This document shows, piece by piece, positions 1 through 10,476 of a stretch of 64,000 nt of DNA (position 1 is its first letter; each line of letters begins with the position of its first letter). A model generated the notes under the pieces. That model was not told where the DNA came from. It made no database searches and saw nothing but the letters and a program-made list of their open reading frames with translations. The stretch covers positions 20,918,233-20,982,232 of the forward strand of contig OY282610.1 of NCBI GenBank assembly GCA_958298945.1. The letters run 5' to 3'. The DNA comes from Atherix ibis (taxonomy: Eukaryota > Arthropoda > Insecta > Diptera > Athericidae). The position numbers and the translations under genes are program-made.

Positions 1-780
1 CAATTTAATTCTCGAGATGTTATCGGAAAATCATTGAATTTCCCCCTTGAAGGCCTTGATGTCTGTTCAAAGTTTACCAAAACTTAAACGGCTCGAAAAA
101 AATAAGATTTTTGAGCATAAAAACTAAACGCTAAGCTCAATTTTCAATTCGTAATGCATTTGTTTCTATGTTAAGTAATATAGCTTTTTAGTTAATTTGC
201 ATATTTGCGCACAAAGGACTTAAGAAGCGAAATGCTTAAAAAAAATAATAAAAAGGGAAGAAAAACTTTAATTTTATTATTGATAGTGTTAAGTTGAATA
301 GGTTTTATGCTAATGATTGTCGAATTTTCTCACAGAGCGACCTAAAAAAGAATACGTTTTTTTTTTTTTTTTAAATAATATTATTTGATAAGAAGAACTT
401 GGAGAAAATTCAATTTTTCACTTTAAGTGCATTAATATCAATATTGAATTACGCCGCTTCTAAGTTAATTTATATAATTTGCCTACAGAGGGCCATTTAC
501 CATAAAATATTACACCTTCAAAAAAAAAATGATTTTTGAGAAGAAAAATTCTTGAAAATTTATAATTACATTATTCTCCTGAAATAACGGTCAGCCGTAA
601 TCTAAATTATTCCAACAGAGGGCCTTGCTATGTAACAAGAAACATTTTGCTCTCAAAACTTAAGAGAGAAATTCAATATTTTATTCGTAGGGAATTTATT
701 TGAATATTAATTTATAAAAATCTTATTTGTGTATTTTCCTACAGAGGGCGTTAAAAACTGTTTGTCTAATATGAAAATGA
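1..780. repeat. Degenerate tandem repeat, about 130-bp spacing
   Basis: The motif ACAGAGGGC recurs near 485, 614 and 741, with a weaker form (ACAGAGCGACC) near 332, each preceded by an AT-rich stretch ending in a short pyrimidine run. The spacing of the three clear copies is about 127-130 bp. Between motifs the sequence is AT-rich and only loosely similar, so the array is old. The left edge probably continues beyond the window. The motif looks superficially like a 3' splice site (pyrimidines then ACAG), but no exon with a donor follows it. Confidence 0.5.
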
Positions 781-2855
781 GAGAAGAAAACTACTCGAAT
801 ATGGCGAAATAAATTTCAAAGCACATCCTATCATCTCCGGTAGAGGCAGGCTTGATAAATGGGAAAAGTTACTCCATTAAATTATGTGTGCGTGTTGGTT
901 TCTTATTTATTATGCCACAGTTCAATTTAATGCGCATAATTTTCTATTATAATCGTTATCAATTAAGAATAACACAATTGATAATGAAAATGTGAGTTTT
1001 TTTTTCTTCCGTTTATTAATTTTGGGTCGTCATTTTCTCCAAACGTTCACATTTTATTTCTCAACTGAAATTCTTCTTCAAAATTTTATCAAAGTTTTCC
1101 TCAAATTCTCATAATATAATATTATTTAATTGATTATATTTGAATCGAACAGATTTATTTGAAGTCTAATTTGAAGATTTATTTATGTTCGATGTCATTA
1201 ATTTGTATTTCTCTTCTTTGAACTAAAGATGTCGCACAAAGATTGATAGATATTTTTTTTCATCTTACTTGTATTATTGTAATTTTTTTAATAAGAATAA
1301 TTTATTGCTATTATTAGTTTTTTATTATTTATTTTTTTTGATTATGCTGTCCGCTGAGATAGTGAAAAATTTTTTACTTTATTTGAATTCATAATTTTTG
1401 AATAGTATTTGTTAGGAAAAATTTTAGAAAATATTTCCGATGCCACACTATTAGGAACGACATCCCAAAACCTCCGCTTCAAAGTATATAATTAAATTCA
1501 AAGTATTTAAATATGAAATTGTTTTTTTTTTCAAATTCGGATTGCTCATTTTAAATGATAAAAATTATTTAAAAATATTTTAGTTAATTAACTTATTATG
1601 ACTTCGAAGAAAGCATAATATTTTTAGAATCGAGCAATTTTCATTAAATTCCAATTAAACTATTAAATACTCGTCTTTGATCGTTTTCTATCTTTTTGTA
1701 CAAAATTTTCGATAACTTATATATTAGTAAAGATATTGAAAAGGAGAGGAAAAAAAAATTAATAAATAAATAAAAGTTTTAACCAGCATTATTGTAGTTA
1801 GTAGTGCCAGCAGAAAATGTTCATAAGTCAAGGTGGAACGCCCTCTGCTGCACTTTTGACATATCGTTCAAACTGGGTTTTATATTCATTCTATTATTAA
1901 ATATTTTTTTTTATCCTATATCAGGTCTGAATATCTGTTCAGATTTTGTTCGATTTGTTTTTTCTTCTTCTTCTTTTGGCAAATGAAAATCGAAAATGTT
2001 TTGTACAAATTGTGAAGGTGTTTATAAATTTTGTGTATTTTCTTCTTCTTCTTCTTCTTCTTCTATTCGTCGGAATAAAATAATGATGATGATAAATGGG
2101 TTCACAAATCTGAGGGCTATCAACTATTCAAATTTGGTATGTGGTTTTTTTGGTTTTACTTTTTTTTTCTTAGGGTTTTTGTTATAACTTTTCCCTGCTG
2201 TAATATGTCAACAATTTCTTTTCGAAAAATGATAAAAACGTAATAAATAAAAATATTTGAGTGAAAATATATCAAAAATAAAAACAAAACAAAACAAAAA
2301 AAACGACCATAAATATATATTTCAAGTGGAATATTTGCTAAAAATAAAATCAAAATAAATTGAACTATTTGAGGTTTGCTTTGGAGTAGTGGGTTCCAAT
2401 TCGAATAGATTAAATTGAAAAAAATATTACATGTTTTCTTGACACATTGTTTTTTTTTTAAACATTTTCGTTTTATTGTAGTTTTGTACCAAAATGTAAA
2501 TGTATTGTATATAAATTGAATGTGTAAAAAGAGATGAAAATTTCTTTGAGAAAATCTACTTAACGAAAAGCTACAAAAAGAAATGGTGAATGATTCTACT
2601 CGATTTTAATTTTATTCTCTTTAAAAATATTTTTAAAAAAACATAATAGACAAACTGGGATGAGAATAGCAGGACCTTTTTTATAATAACAATTATATCA
2701 GAGCATATGGAGTAGTACGTTAATTTGTAACTGGGAAACGTTTCTATAAAAATTGTATTTTTGAACAAAAAAAAAAAAAAAAAACAAAACATTGTGTATT
2801 ATTTATCCTAAGAAAATCCAAATAACTACCATAAAATAAATAGAAATATTTTTTT
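781..2855. other. AT-rich non-coding stretch with TTC microsatellites
   Basis: I see no gene here. The stretch is very AT-rich with many homopolymer runs. Short TTC trinucleotide repeats lie at about 1962-1976 and 2041-2063 (the latter about eight units). Short open frames at 1804-1986 and 1996-2187 are made mostly of low-complexity phenylalanine and serine codons derived from these repeats and are not convincing proteins. Confidence 0.6.
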
Positions 2856-2972
2856 TTTGGTTCCAATAATACTCAATAGATGGAGTTACAATAAAAAATT
2901 AGTTTATCTTCTAAGAAACTATGCACATCGGTTATGAATCACTCCATCTGTTGAGTATTATTAAAACCAATA
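2856..2972. repeat. Imperfect inverted repeat, possible MITE or hairpin
   Basis: The left arm at about 2856-2891 (core TACTCAATAGATGGAGT) is repeated in reverse complement at about 2936-2972 (core ACTCCATCTGTTGAGTA). The arms are roughly 34 bp with a few mismatches, and the loop is about 45 bp. A third, direct partial copy of the arm (core GATGGAGTTACAA) follows at about 2993-3020. It could be a small MITE or an inverted duplication. No target-site duplication is clear. Confidence 0.55.
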
Positions 2973-3089
2973 TAAAAAATTTATTCTGATTTTTTTGATT
3001 CCAATAGTGATGGAGTTACAAACTAAAAGTACAGCCCTGTTATTTGACAGCTGTCAGTTGATATTATGAATCATTTAATTACCAAATAA

Positions 3090-3560
3090 TTCACTAAAAT
3101 TGCATAGCAGGATTTGGTTGTTAATTTTTCGAAGAAAAATCATGGGGCTCATTTTTCGATCGTTGGACACACTGTCTAAAATGAAGACAGAGGGAGGAAT
3201 ACCGTCAATTCTGAATATTGTAGCCTTTGAATGAGTTCTCAAGATGCGTTATTTGAAATTTGGTGATATCAGTTGGCTTTGAAAATCTTGCCATTTGGTA
3301 TCGTTGGACTCTTTCTTGTTGGGCTATGTAAAAAATCTTGTTTACGCAGACCATTTCTCCAATTTTCCAGCATCTAAAATCCAATATCGATCAAGTAATG
3401 GATGTGTCATAGCCAGAAATGCGCGAAAAATTCTTTAAAAAAAAACAATCTCAAAAGGATCGTCGAGTCCTGTATGAAGTTTTATGGCAGTTACAATATA
3501 TACAATAAAATGTGATTGTTTTTATGTAAAATGGCGAAAATTTTAATGAAACTTTACTTT
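3090..3560 (+). pseudogene. Mariner-superfamily transposase remnant, C-terminal part
   Basis: Translation of the + strand in shifting frames gives patches typical of an insect mariner-superfamily transposase C-terminus. A GDISW patch stands where GDVNWPPRS usually occurs. It is followed by a segment close to LTPLDYFLWGYVK with LGYVKNLVYAD well conserved, then a PEMREKFFKK-like stretch near 3415-3435, which resembles the last helix of the family. The same family, by the same landmarks, occurs in the element at 8828-10418. The N-terminal DNA-binding half and the first catalytic aspartate are absent, and several stops and frameshifts are present. I could not define terminal inverted repeats, so the ends are approximate. 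Confidence 0.55.
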
Positions 3561-3814
3561 CCGGCACAGAATTTTAATAACAAAGGATCATGTCCTTCAA
3601 GAAGTCACGTGACAACAATTTGAATAAATTTTTTGCAATATTATAAAATAAAATGTTTATCATAATCTGAATTTGGAAAAAAAATCGTACAAAAAAAGGG
3701 AAGAATTCTTTATAAATGATATTTCTAAAAGGACATCCACTGACTATCATACCATCTGACTCAGCTTTGTTGAAATGACAAAATTCACTTTAATAATTTA
3801 TTGGTCTTAATTTT

Positions 3815-3955
3815 TTTTTATAATTATGATATTTACACAATCATAATTATATGCCGGCAATAATTTGTACAATAAAAAAAAAAAATAAAAAAAAATATTT
3901 CATAATGCCATCTACCGGCATTAATTTGTACAACAAAGAAAAAATATTTCATTTG
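3815..3955. repeat. Short tandem duplication next to a small hairpin
   Basis: The segment starting CCGGCAATAATTTGTACAA near 3854 is repeated about 61 bp later as CCGGCATTAATTTGTACAA near 3915, each copy followed by an A-rich run and ATATTTCAT. Just upstream, ATAATTATGAT at about 3820 and its reverse complement ATCATAATTAT at about 3841 can form a short stem. This is non-coding, local slippage or duplication. Confidence 0.55.
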
Positions 3956-4059
3956 TTGTTGAAGTATTTAATTTATAAATCACATTAAGAAGAATTAGAG
4001 AAGCTATTGCTAATTGTTGCTACATAAATTCCCTGAGGCTTAAATTACAACATATCAAC

Positions 4060-4090
<31 letters not shown>

Positions 4091-4562
4091 TCGAGGCGAT
4101 ATCAATTACGGTTGCAAGTGAATGCTTAAAAAATTTGTTTTGTTTTGGCGTAGAAAAAAAAACCGACACTAGCGCCAACGATGTTATCAATTACTCAAGT
4201 TCGAATAACAAACGTCAAAATGATGGTTGGTGCCGAAGGCAGCTACTTCCTGGAAATGAGTCAACCTTAGTCAGATTCCCGAAATTATTCTTAATGAAAG
4301 TTCAATCGATTGCGTGTTTTATTTCGTTTGATTTTGTTGTTTTTTTTGTGTGCCGTTTCTCTTCCTTTTACGATTTCCAATTGGCGTCATTTGGAAAAAA
4401 GCTTCTTTTTCTTTTTTTCTTTTTTCTGCTACACCACCATTTTGAGTGAATATTTTTTATCATTTTATTTGTTGGAAATAATCAATGTCCTTGGAAGTAT
4501 GATTTTCTTTCATGCCTATATGTAATTTTTTATTTAATTCAATAAAAGAAGGGAGGAAAAAA

Positions 4563-4593
4563 AAACAACAACAACAACAACAACAACAACAAA
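4563..4593. repeat. AAC trinucleotide microsatellite
   Basis: About nine consecutive CAA/AAC units are followed by an A run. It lies in AT-rich non-coding sequence about 230 bp upstream of the candidate exon at 4824. Confidence 0.9.
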
Positions 4594-4823
4594 AACTGTT
4601 TCCACGAATTTTTTATTACAAATTACGATTTATTTAAGAAAGAAGAACTCCAAATTGTGTTCTCTTCGAAGTAAATTGTGATTAAGAATGTACTTGATTT
4701 GTTTGTTTTTTTATTTTCTGTAATTTTTTTTTTTTACTTATATACATTGTAGTATTTTGTTTTGTTTTTTTATAGCTTAAAAGAAGATTTAAAAATGTTT
4801 TTTTTTTGTCGTTTTAATTTCAG

Positions 4824-4869
4824 AATCGCGCGTCATGGTATGAAGGAGCCGAACAATTTCGACGAAATC
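4824..4869 (+). CDS. Candidate small internal exon (46 nt), host gene unknown
   Basis: A T-rich tract ending TTTTAATTTCAG directly precedes a 46-nt segment that is clearly GC-richer than its surroundings, and a near-consensus donor (GTAAGTAAC) follows at once. Two of the three frames are open: one reads NRASWYEGAEQFRRN, the other IARHGMKEPNNFDEI. The third has a stop. I do not recognise either peptide. The strong splice signals at both ends and the base-composition shift are the evidence. The exon may belong to the same + strand gene as the 30-nt candidate exon at 55562-55591, since both open frames of this exon join to an open frame of that one. A 50-kb intron between them would contain nearly all the repeats described here. 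Chance occurrence of splice-like signals is the main alternative. Confidence 0.5.
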
Positions 4870-4938
4870 GTAAGTAACACGAACATGGAATTTTTCCGTT
4901 TTTATTTTTTTTTCCTTCTACAGAATACTAAGTAGTAA

Positions 4939-4948
4939 TAATAAAAAT

Positions 4949-4994
<46 letters not shown>

Positions 4995-5010
4995 GTAATA
5001 GTAATAATAG
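4939..5010. repeat. TAA trinucleotide microsatellite
   Basis: More than fifteen TAA/AAT units, the last ones interrupted by TAG variants, lie about 70 bp downstream of the candidate exon donor site. Confidence 0.9.
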
Positions 5011-5223
5011 TGTAACGAAGAAATATCTAGAGAATAGTTAGAAAAAATGCCTAGGAAATAAGGAAAAAACGTAGCCATTACTCGATGAATAATTCACAAT
5101 AATTGACGTTGCACGAAATACTCAAACTAAAATTCGTGTTTATGCTCTCAAGTGGCGAGTACCTTTTAGATTTCTGCGGTTGCCTAACTGCTTATCTGAG
5201 CGTTGACTTCTGCGGTAATTTGC

Positions 5224-7420
5224 TGTGTTTGAAATGTTCGAACGAAAAAAAAAAATATTATATTTTTTACTTCCTATCCCCCCTTTTCCTTGTTCTCGAT
5301 TTTCTTAAAGTTAATTCAGATTTTTTTCTTTTTCTGTAATATATATTTTTTATTTTTAAATAAAACATTCAAAATAAACATATTCAAGGTGAATAAGACT
5401 ATATTAAGTAAGCTTTAAAGAAAAAAATTCTATTCTAATTTTGTGATTTCCAATTTAACGAAATATAATATTTTTAATTATTTAATCAATAAAACCACAC
5501 ACACACAGAGACATAAAAAATTATAATACAAAAATTTTAAATAAAAAAAAAAGATATTTGCAACAAATAATTAATTTTTAGAGAAAAAAAGAACCACTTG
5601 GAAACAATAAAATTAATTAATTCTAAATAAAACATCGAAAACATCGCATTTACTCATAGAGGAGTTATTTTACCATAAATTTGAATTTTTTTTATAATTT
5701 AAACATTATCTTTTTTTTAGCTTTTAATCTATTTATTTAATTCTAATAAATAATGTAAAATAAAATTAATTTAAATAATTAACGAATTAAGTGGGTGTGT
5801 GTAAAAGATGAGCCACTCTTAAATAATAACAAGAGATTAAAAAAGAAATAGTTTCTTGTCGTTTTGATAATGCCTGTGTGGAAAAAGATATTTAATAGGC
5901 AATCATATCGAGGATATCTTAACCTCAATGATATATTGTGTTTGAAATGTTCCAAGGAAAAAAACTGAACAACAAAAAAAAATCGTATTTTTACTTCCTA
6001 TCCCCACTTTTCCTTGTGCTCGATTTTCTAAAAGTTAATTCAGATTTATTTTGTTTTTTTTTTAGCAATATATGTCCTATTTTCAAATAAAGTGAATATA
6101 TTTAAGGTGATTAAGACTATTTTGAAGTCTTTATTAAGTAAGCTTTAAAGAAAAAAATTCTATTCTAATTTTGTGATTTCCAATTTAACGAAATATAATA
6201 TTTTTAATTATTTAATCAATAAAACCACACACACACACACAGACATAAAAAATTATAATACAAAAATTTTAAATAAAAAAAAAAGATATTTGCAACAAAT
6301 AATTAATTTTTAGAGAAAAAAAGAACCACTTGGAAACAATAAAATTAATTAATTCTAAATAAAACATCGAAAACATCGCATTTACTCATAGAGGAGTTAT
6401 TTTACCATAAATTTGAATTTTTTTTATAATTTAAACATTATCTTTTTTTTAGCTTTTAATCTATTTATTTAATTCTAATAAATAATGTAAAATAAAATTA
6501 ATTTAAATAATTAACGAATTAAGTGGGTGTGTGTAAAAGATGAGCCACTCTTAAATAATAACAAGAGATTAAAAAAGAAATAGTTTCTTGTCGTTTTGAT
6601 AATGCCTGTGTGGAAAAAGATATTTAATAGGCAATCATATCGAGGATATCTTAACCTCAATGATATATTGTGTTTGAAATGTTCCAAGGAAAAAAACTGA
6701 ACAACAAAAAAAAATCGTATTTTTACTTCCTATCCCCACTTTTCCTTGTGCTCGATTTTCTAAAAGTTAATTCAGATTTATTTTGTTTTTTTTTTAGCAA
6801 TATATGTCCTATTTTCAAATAAAGTGAATATATTTAAGGTGATTAAGACTATTTTGAAGTCTTTATTAAGTAAGCTTTAAAGAAAAAAATTCTATTCTAA
6901 TTTTGTGATTTCCAATTTAACGAAATATAATATTTTTAATTATTTAATCAATAAAACCACACACACACACACACAGACATAAAAAATTATAATACAAAAA
7001 TTTTAAATAAAAAAAAAAGAAGATATTTGCAACAAATAATTAATTTTTAGAGAAAAAAAGAACCACTTGGAAACAATAAAAATGCGTAATTAATTAATTC
7101 TAATTAAAACATCGAAAACATCGCATTTACTCAGAAAGGTGTTATTTTTCCATAAATTTGAATTTTTTTTATAATTTAAATATTATCTTTTTTTTAGCTT
7201 TTTATCTTTTTATTTAATTCTAATAAATAATGTAAAATAAAATTAACTTAAATAATTAACGAATTAAGTGGGTATGTGTAAAAGATGCGCCACTCTTAAA
7301 TAATCTCAAGAGATCAAAAAAGAAATATTTTCTTGTCGTTTTGATAATGTTTTTAGTCCTGTGATGAGTGGATATTTAATAAGCAATCATGTCGAGAATA
7401 TCTTAACCTCAATAATATGC
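5224..7420. repeat. Tandem repeat of about 730 bp, three copies
   Basis: Copies begin with TGTGTTTGAAATGTTC at about 5224, 5937 and 6669, giving units of 713 and 732 bp and a final copy that decays near 7400. Copies two and three are nearly identical over most of their length. Copy one has a different 5' part and lacks a short insertion present in the others. Each unit holds a CA microsatellite of different length, about six, eight and nine CA units in order. Each unit also contains ATTAAGTGGGTGTGTGTAAA-like and AGAGGAGTTATTTTACC-like landmarks. No open reading frame is shared, so this is non-coding DNA. The high identity of copies two and three implies a recent duplication or homogenisation. 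Confidence 0.9.
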
Positions 7421-8199
7421 AACAATCTTGACCTTAAAACTTTTCTTCATATGTGCACGATGAACGTTTAATCCTGAAAGTTACTATATGCAATTTTTCA
7501 CTCAAATATATTCTACTAAGTTTTTTTTATTTTGTATGATTTAATTTTTCGAAATTAACTTTTCTATACAATCTTATTTAAACTATTATACTATCCAGGT
7601 ATTTTTGACTTTATTAATCCTTAAGAAAAAAAAAATAATATAAGAACGTGGATTTATTATAAGGACATTAATTTAAAAATGATAAAATTAAAGATTTTCC
7701 TGTATTTCTTAAGCTCAAATGGGTCTTTGTTATTTGTAATTTTTATTTATTTTGGAATTTTTAAATTTCTAAAATAAATACAGAATAAAACAAACAGCAG
7801 TGAAACCCCGTTTTTATGTGTCCTGAATTAATATTTTAGTTTAGTACATATCATACTACCGCTTCGATCAAATCAATTTCGAAATTTCCCGCAATTTACA
7901 TTTTAAATATTTAAAAATCAAATCAATTTCGAAACATATTTAATCAGTTGCACGACAATTTATAATATATGAAATTAATTATAGGACGTAGAAATATTTT
8001 GTTTTAATTTATAGACGTGTCCAGCTGCAGCGCTCAACGATCGTTTATTTGAACGAATCAGACGCAGGCAGCCGATTGTTTTGTCAATTTGTATTTGTGG
8101 CATTTTAAATGTGTCGGTCTTTTTAATTTTTTCATTAAATCTGTTTAAATAGTGTCTTAGCAAAGAAAAATATTCTCGATTCAAGCGGAAAGGAACATT

Positions 8200-8760
8200 C
8201 TCGAAAAATTTGGTTCACAACTTTGGTTGCGATAATAAAAAATCTAAAAAGATATTTTTAATGCTGATGAAACTGGACTGTTTCCGCCTTTAAGACCTAT
8301 GCCTTTAAGAGTGAAACTTGTCGTGGATGGAAATTAAGTAAAAACAGGCTTACTGTTGTTTTGATAATAAATTCAAATGGCAGTGAGAAGTTTCTCTCGT
8401 TAGTAATTGGTTAACCATAAAATTTTCGGTGTTTCAAAAATGTCAAATATGCTGCAAATGATAAAGCTAAAAATTCTTAAAACAACTTTTTAGCTTAGAC
8501 GAATTGATGAGAGCTAAGAAAAGAAAAATGTTCTTATTTCTAGATATAAATCTGGAATCGAACAAACTAAACATTGAGGAATATAAAATTAGTCTTTTTC
8601 CCGCTCGAACTGTAATAGTGAATTGCAACCATTTGATTTGGGAATATTCCGTGCTTTCAAACAATATGGCCGCAAAAATCTTGTACAAATATAATTATCA
8701 AAATTATAACGAGGAGAAGATCCCCACAATTTTAAGGTATTTATTTTAGATGCAATGCAT
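8200..8760 (+). pseudogene. Pogo/Tigger-type transposase remnant (DDE_1, CENP-B-like), N-terminal and catalytic part
   Basis: This is the broken transposase gene of the host pogo-like element. NADETGLF at 8260-8283 holds the first catalytic aspartate (codon 8266). In another frame [18 protein letters not shown] follows from 8310, then a FKNVK patch near 8436, then KKRKMFLFLD with the second aspartate (codon 8543), then LQPFDLGIFRAFK with the third aspartate (codon 8635). The second and third aspartates are 92 nt apart, which is one nucleotide short of a DD30D spacing, so a 1-bp loss accounts for the frame change there. That spacing and these motifs fit the Tigger/pogo group. The N-terminal helix-turn-helix region upstream is not clearly readable. 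The gene is cut downstream by the mariner-type insertion at 8828. Confidence 0.8.
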
Positions 8761-9315
8761 TCAAAATACCAATCAAAAATTATTTTCGAAAAGCTGAAAT
8801 CGTTAAGGAAAAAAAAAACATGAAGTACAGGGTGCTCTTTACGTTCCAGATAGATGTTGTTTGGCCGCCATTTTTGTTTAGATGACATTTTTTTGTTGTT
8901 GCCATTTTACAGTCGTAGAGAATGGTTGATAACAATTTATTATAAAGTATCTAACAACGTGTTGAAATTATTAAAATATTTTATTTAAATAATTTTTCAA
9001 TTGTGATTACGCGGAGAAAAATACGTGACTTTTGTGGTGTTAATCATATGCCGAGCAAGTCAACCATTTCTGCGTGTAATGAATAATTTTGAAAATATGC
9101 ATACACTGGGAGATAAAGCGAAGATTGGGCTAGGGTACACCTGAAAAGATTGATGGAGTAAGACAGAGTTTTGCTGAATGTCCGACTACCTCCCATCGAT
9201 GCCGTACACAAGAATTGGGTTTTACACAACAGCTGCAGGTAAATGATTATGAACGGCGGCGAGACTGGAGCGATCGAATTTTATAGCTCCGTATAGACGA
9301 CCATCATTTTTGGTA

Positions 9316-9424
9316 AAAAATCATTATGAGCGACGAAGCACACTTCGACTTGGCTGGCTTTTTTAATAAACTATTAAAAAAGCCAGCCAAGTCGAAGTGT
9401 GCTTCGTCGCTCATTATGATTTTT
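9316..9424. repeat. Near-perfect hairpin, 53-bp arms with 3-nt loop
   Basis: Left arm 9316-9368 and right arm 9372-9424 are reverse complements with only one or two mismatches, separated by AAC. The arms contain the SDEAHF-coding segment of the transposase, once forward and once inverted. Such a structure suggests inverted duplication by fold-back synthesis or template switching. It should extrude as a stable cruciform or give a stem-loop RNA. Confidence 0.9.
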
Positions 9425-9900
9425 GCTATTAGGGCACTGAAAACCCTCAACGCATATACCAAACACTACTATAACCTCGTAGAGTAACTGTGTGGTGCGG
9501 AATTTGGGCCGATAAAGCACGATTTCGACCTGGCTGATTTTGTTAATAAACAGAATAGCCGCTATTGGGGCACTGAAAACCCTCAACTGATACACCAAAG
9601 ATCACTACACCCTCGTAGAGTAACTGTGTGGTGCGGCATTTCGGCCGATGAAGCACACTTCGACATGGCTGACTTTGTTAATAAACAGAATAACCGCAAT
9701 TGGGGCACTGAAAACCCTCAACTGATACACCAAAAACCACTACTACCTCGTAGATTAACTGTGTGGTGCGGCATTTGGGCCGATGAAGCACACTTCAACT
9801 TGGCTGACTTTGTTAATAAACAGAATAACCGCAATTGGGGCACTGAAAACCCTCAACTGATACACCAAAAACCACTACTACCTCGTAGGGTAACTGTGTG
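9334..9900 (+). repeat. In-frame 135-bp tandem array within the transposase
   Basis: Four units are seen; the first overlaps the hairpin and is the most altered. Units differ by few bases, so the duplication is younger than the decay of the rest of the transposase. The period equals 45 codons, and the units read through in one frame in the last two to three copies. Confidence 0.9.
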
Positions 9901-10420
9901 GTGCGGCATTTGCGTTGGCGGCATCATTGGTCCATATTTCTTTGAAGATGCTGGTTGCAATGCTGTAATAGTTACTGATGACCGGGATCGGGACATGTTG
10001 GAAAAGTTTTTTCTACCCGAATTTGTTTAATAAGGCCTACAGAACATGTGGTTCCAAAAAAAACGATACAAATTTTTGTAGAAATTTTTACCGGCCGAAT
10101 AATGTCAAAAAACGGTGATATCGATAAGCCCCCACGATCTCCTAAATTGATGCCTCATGATTTCTCCGTATTGGGGAAACTAGAATAATAAACCACAATC
10201 TCAATGCTTTTAAGGATGACATTCGAAACAAAATTGCTAAAATAACACCAGAAGTCTGCGAAAATGTTATGAAAAATGTTCTTAAAAGAGTGACGCAACC
10301 AAAGGTGGGCATTTGACCTAAACTTTATTCATTTCTTAATGTTAAAGATAAAATATAAATTATCAAATTAAAAGTTGTTCGAAAAAAATTATAAACCTGG
10401 AATATAAAACGCACCCTATA

Positions 10421-10474
10421 GTAGAAGATTTTAGCGATGAGAGCCTCAGCGGAGCCGCGCCAGTAACACTAACA
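10421..10474 (+). other. Sliver of pogo-like element between the two insertions
   Basis: These 54 bp lie between the TA duplications of the two mariner-type elements and are GC-richer than the surroundings. By position they are pogo-element sequence that continues after 11776. One frame reads VEDFSDESLSGAAPVTL. I cannot match this to a particular domain. Confidence 0.55.
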
Positions 10475-10476
10475 TA

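Larger units (their letters stand above)
9050..10315 (+). pseudogene. Mariner-superfamily transposase, internally amplified and broken
   Basis: N-terminal traces include a LGFTQQLQVNDYERRRDW stretch near 9218, matching the linker of insect transposases of this type. The catalytic SDEAHF block near 9330 is followed by NKQNxRxWGTENPQ and VTVWCGI. This section, from DEAHF to WCGI, is repeated in frame with a period of 135 bp (45 codons); the ACTGTGTGGTGCGG landmark falls at 9487, 9623, 9758 and 9893. The longest open stretch is 9626-10030 and ends with GGIIGPYFFEDAG and a FFLPEFV stop. After it, a KNGDIDKPPRS patch near 10110, a LMPHDF patch and a C-terminal KITPEVCENVMKNVLKR stretch near 10235 complete the family order. 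The MWFQQD-type second aspartate is not preserved. The family resembles the DD41D (rosa-like) mariner type, but the spacing is too damaged to confirm. It cannot encode an active enzyme. Confidence 0.75.
8828..10418 (+). mobile_element. Mariner-superfamily element (first insertion in the pogo element)
   Basis: The left end starts CAGGGTGCTCTTTACGTTCC at 8828. The right end, read on the other strand, is TAGGGTGCGTTTTATATTCC ending at 10418, an imperfect inverted repeat of about 20 bp. TA lies at both edges (8826-8827 and 10419-10420), the expected target-site duplication of the superfamily. The interior encodes a degraded transposase on the + strand. The element is 1591 bp, enlarged by an internal 135-bp tandem amplification. 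It lies wholly inside the pogo-like element, so it inserted later. A 54-bp sliver of pogo sequence separates it from the next insertion. Confidence 0.85.

Noticed and set aside
482..760. Acceptor-like ACAG sites as exons of the host gene
   Set aside because: No open segment with a downstream donor follows any of them, and they recur with the repeat period.
4135..4525. Overlapping + strand open frames of 104 and 71 codons
   Set aside because: Composition is dominated by phenylalanine from T-runs, with no domain, no codon bias and two overlapping frames equally open.
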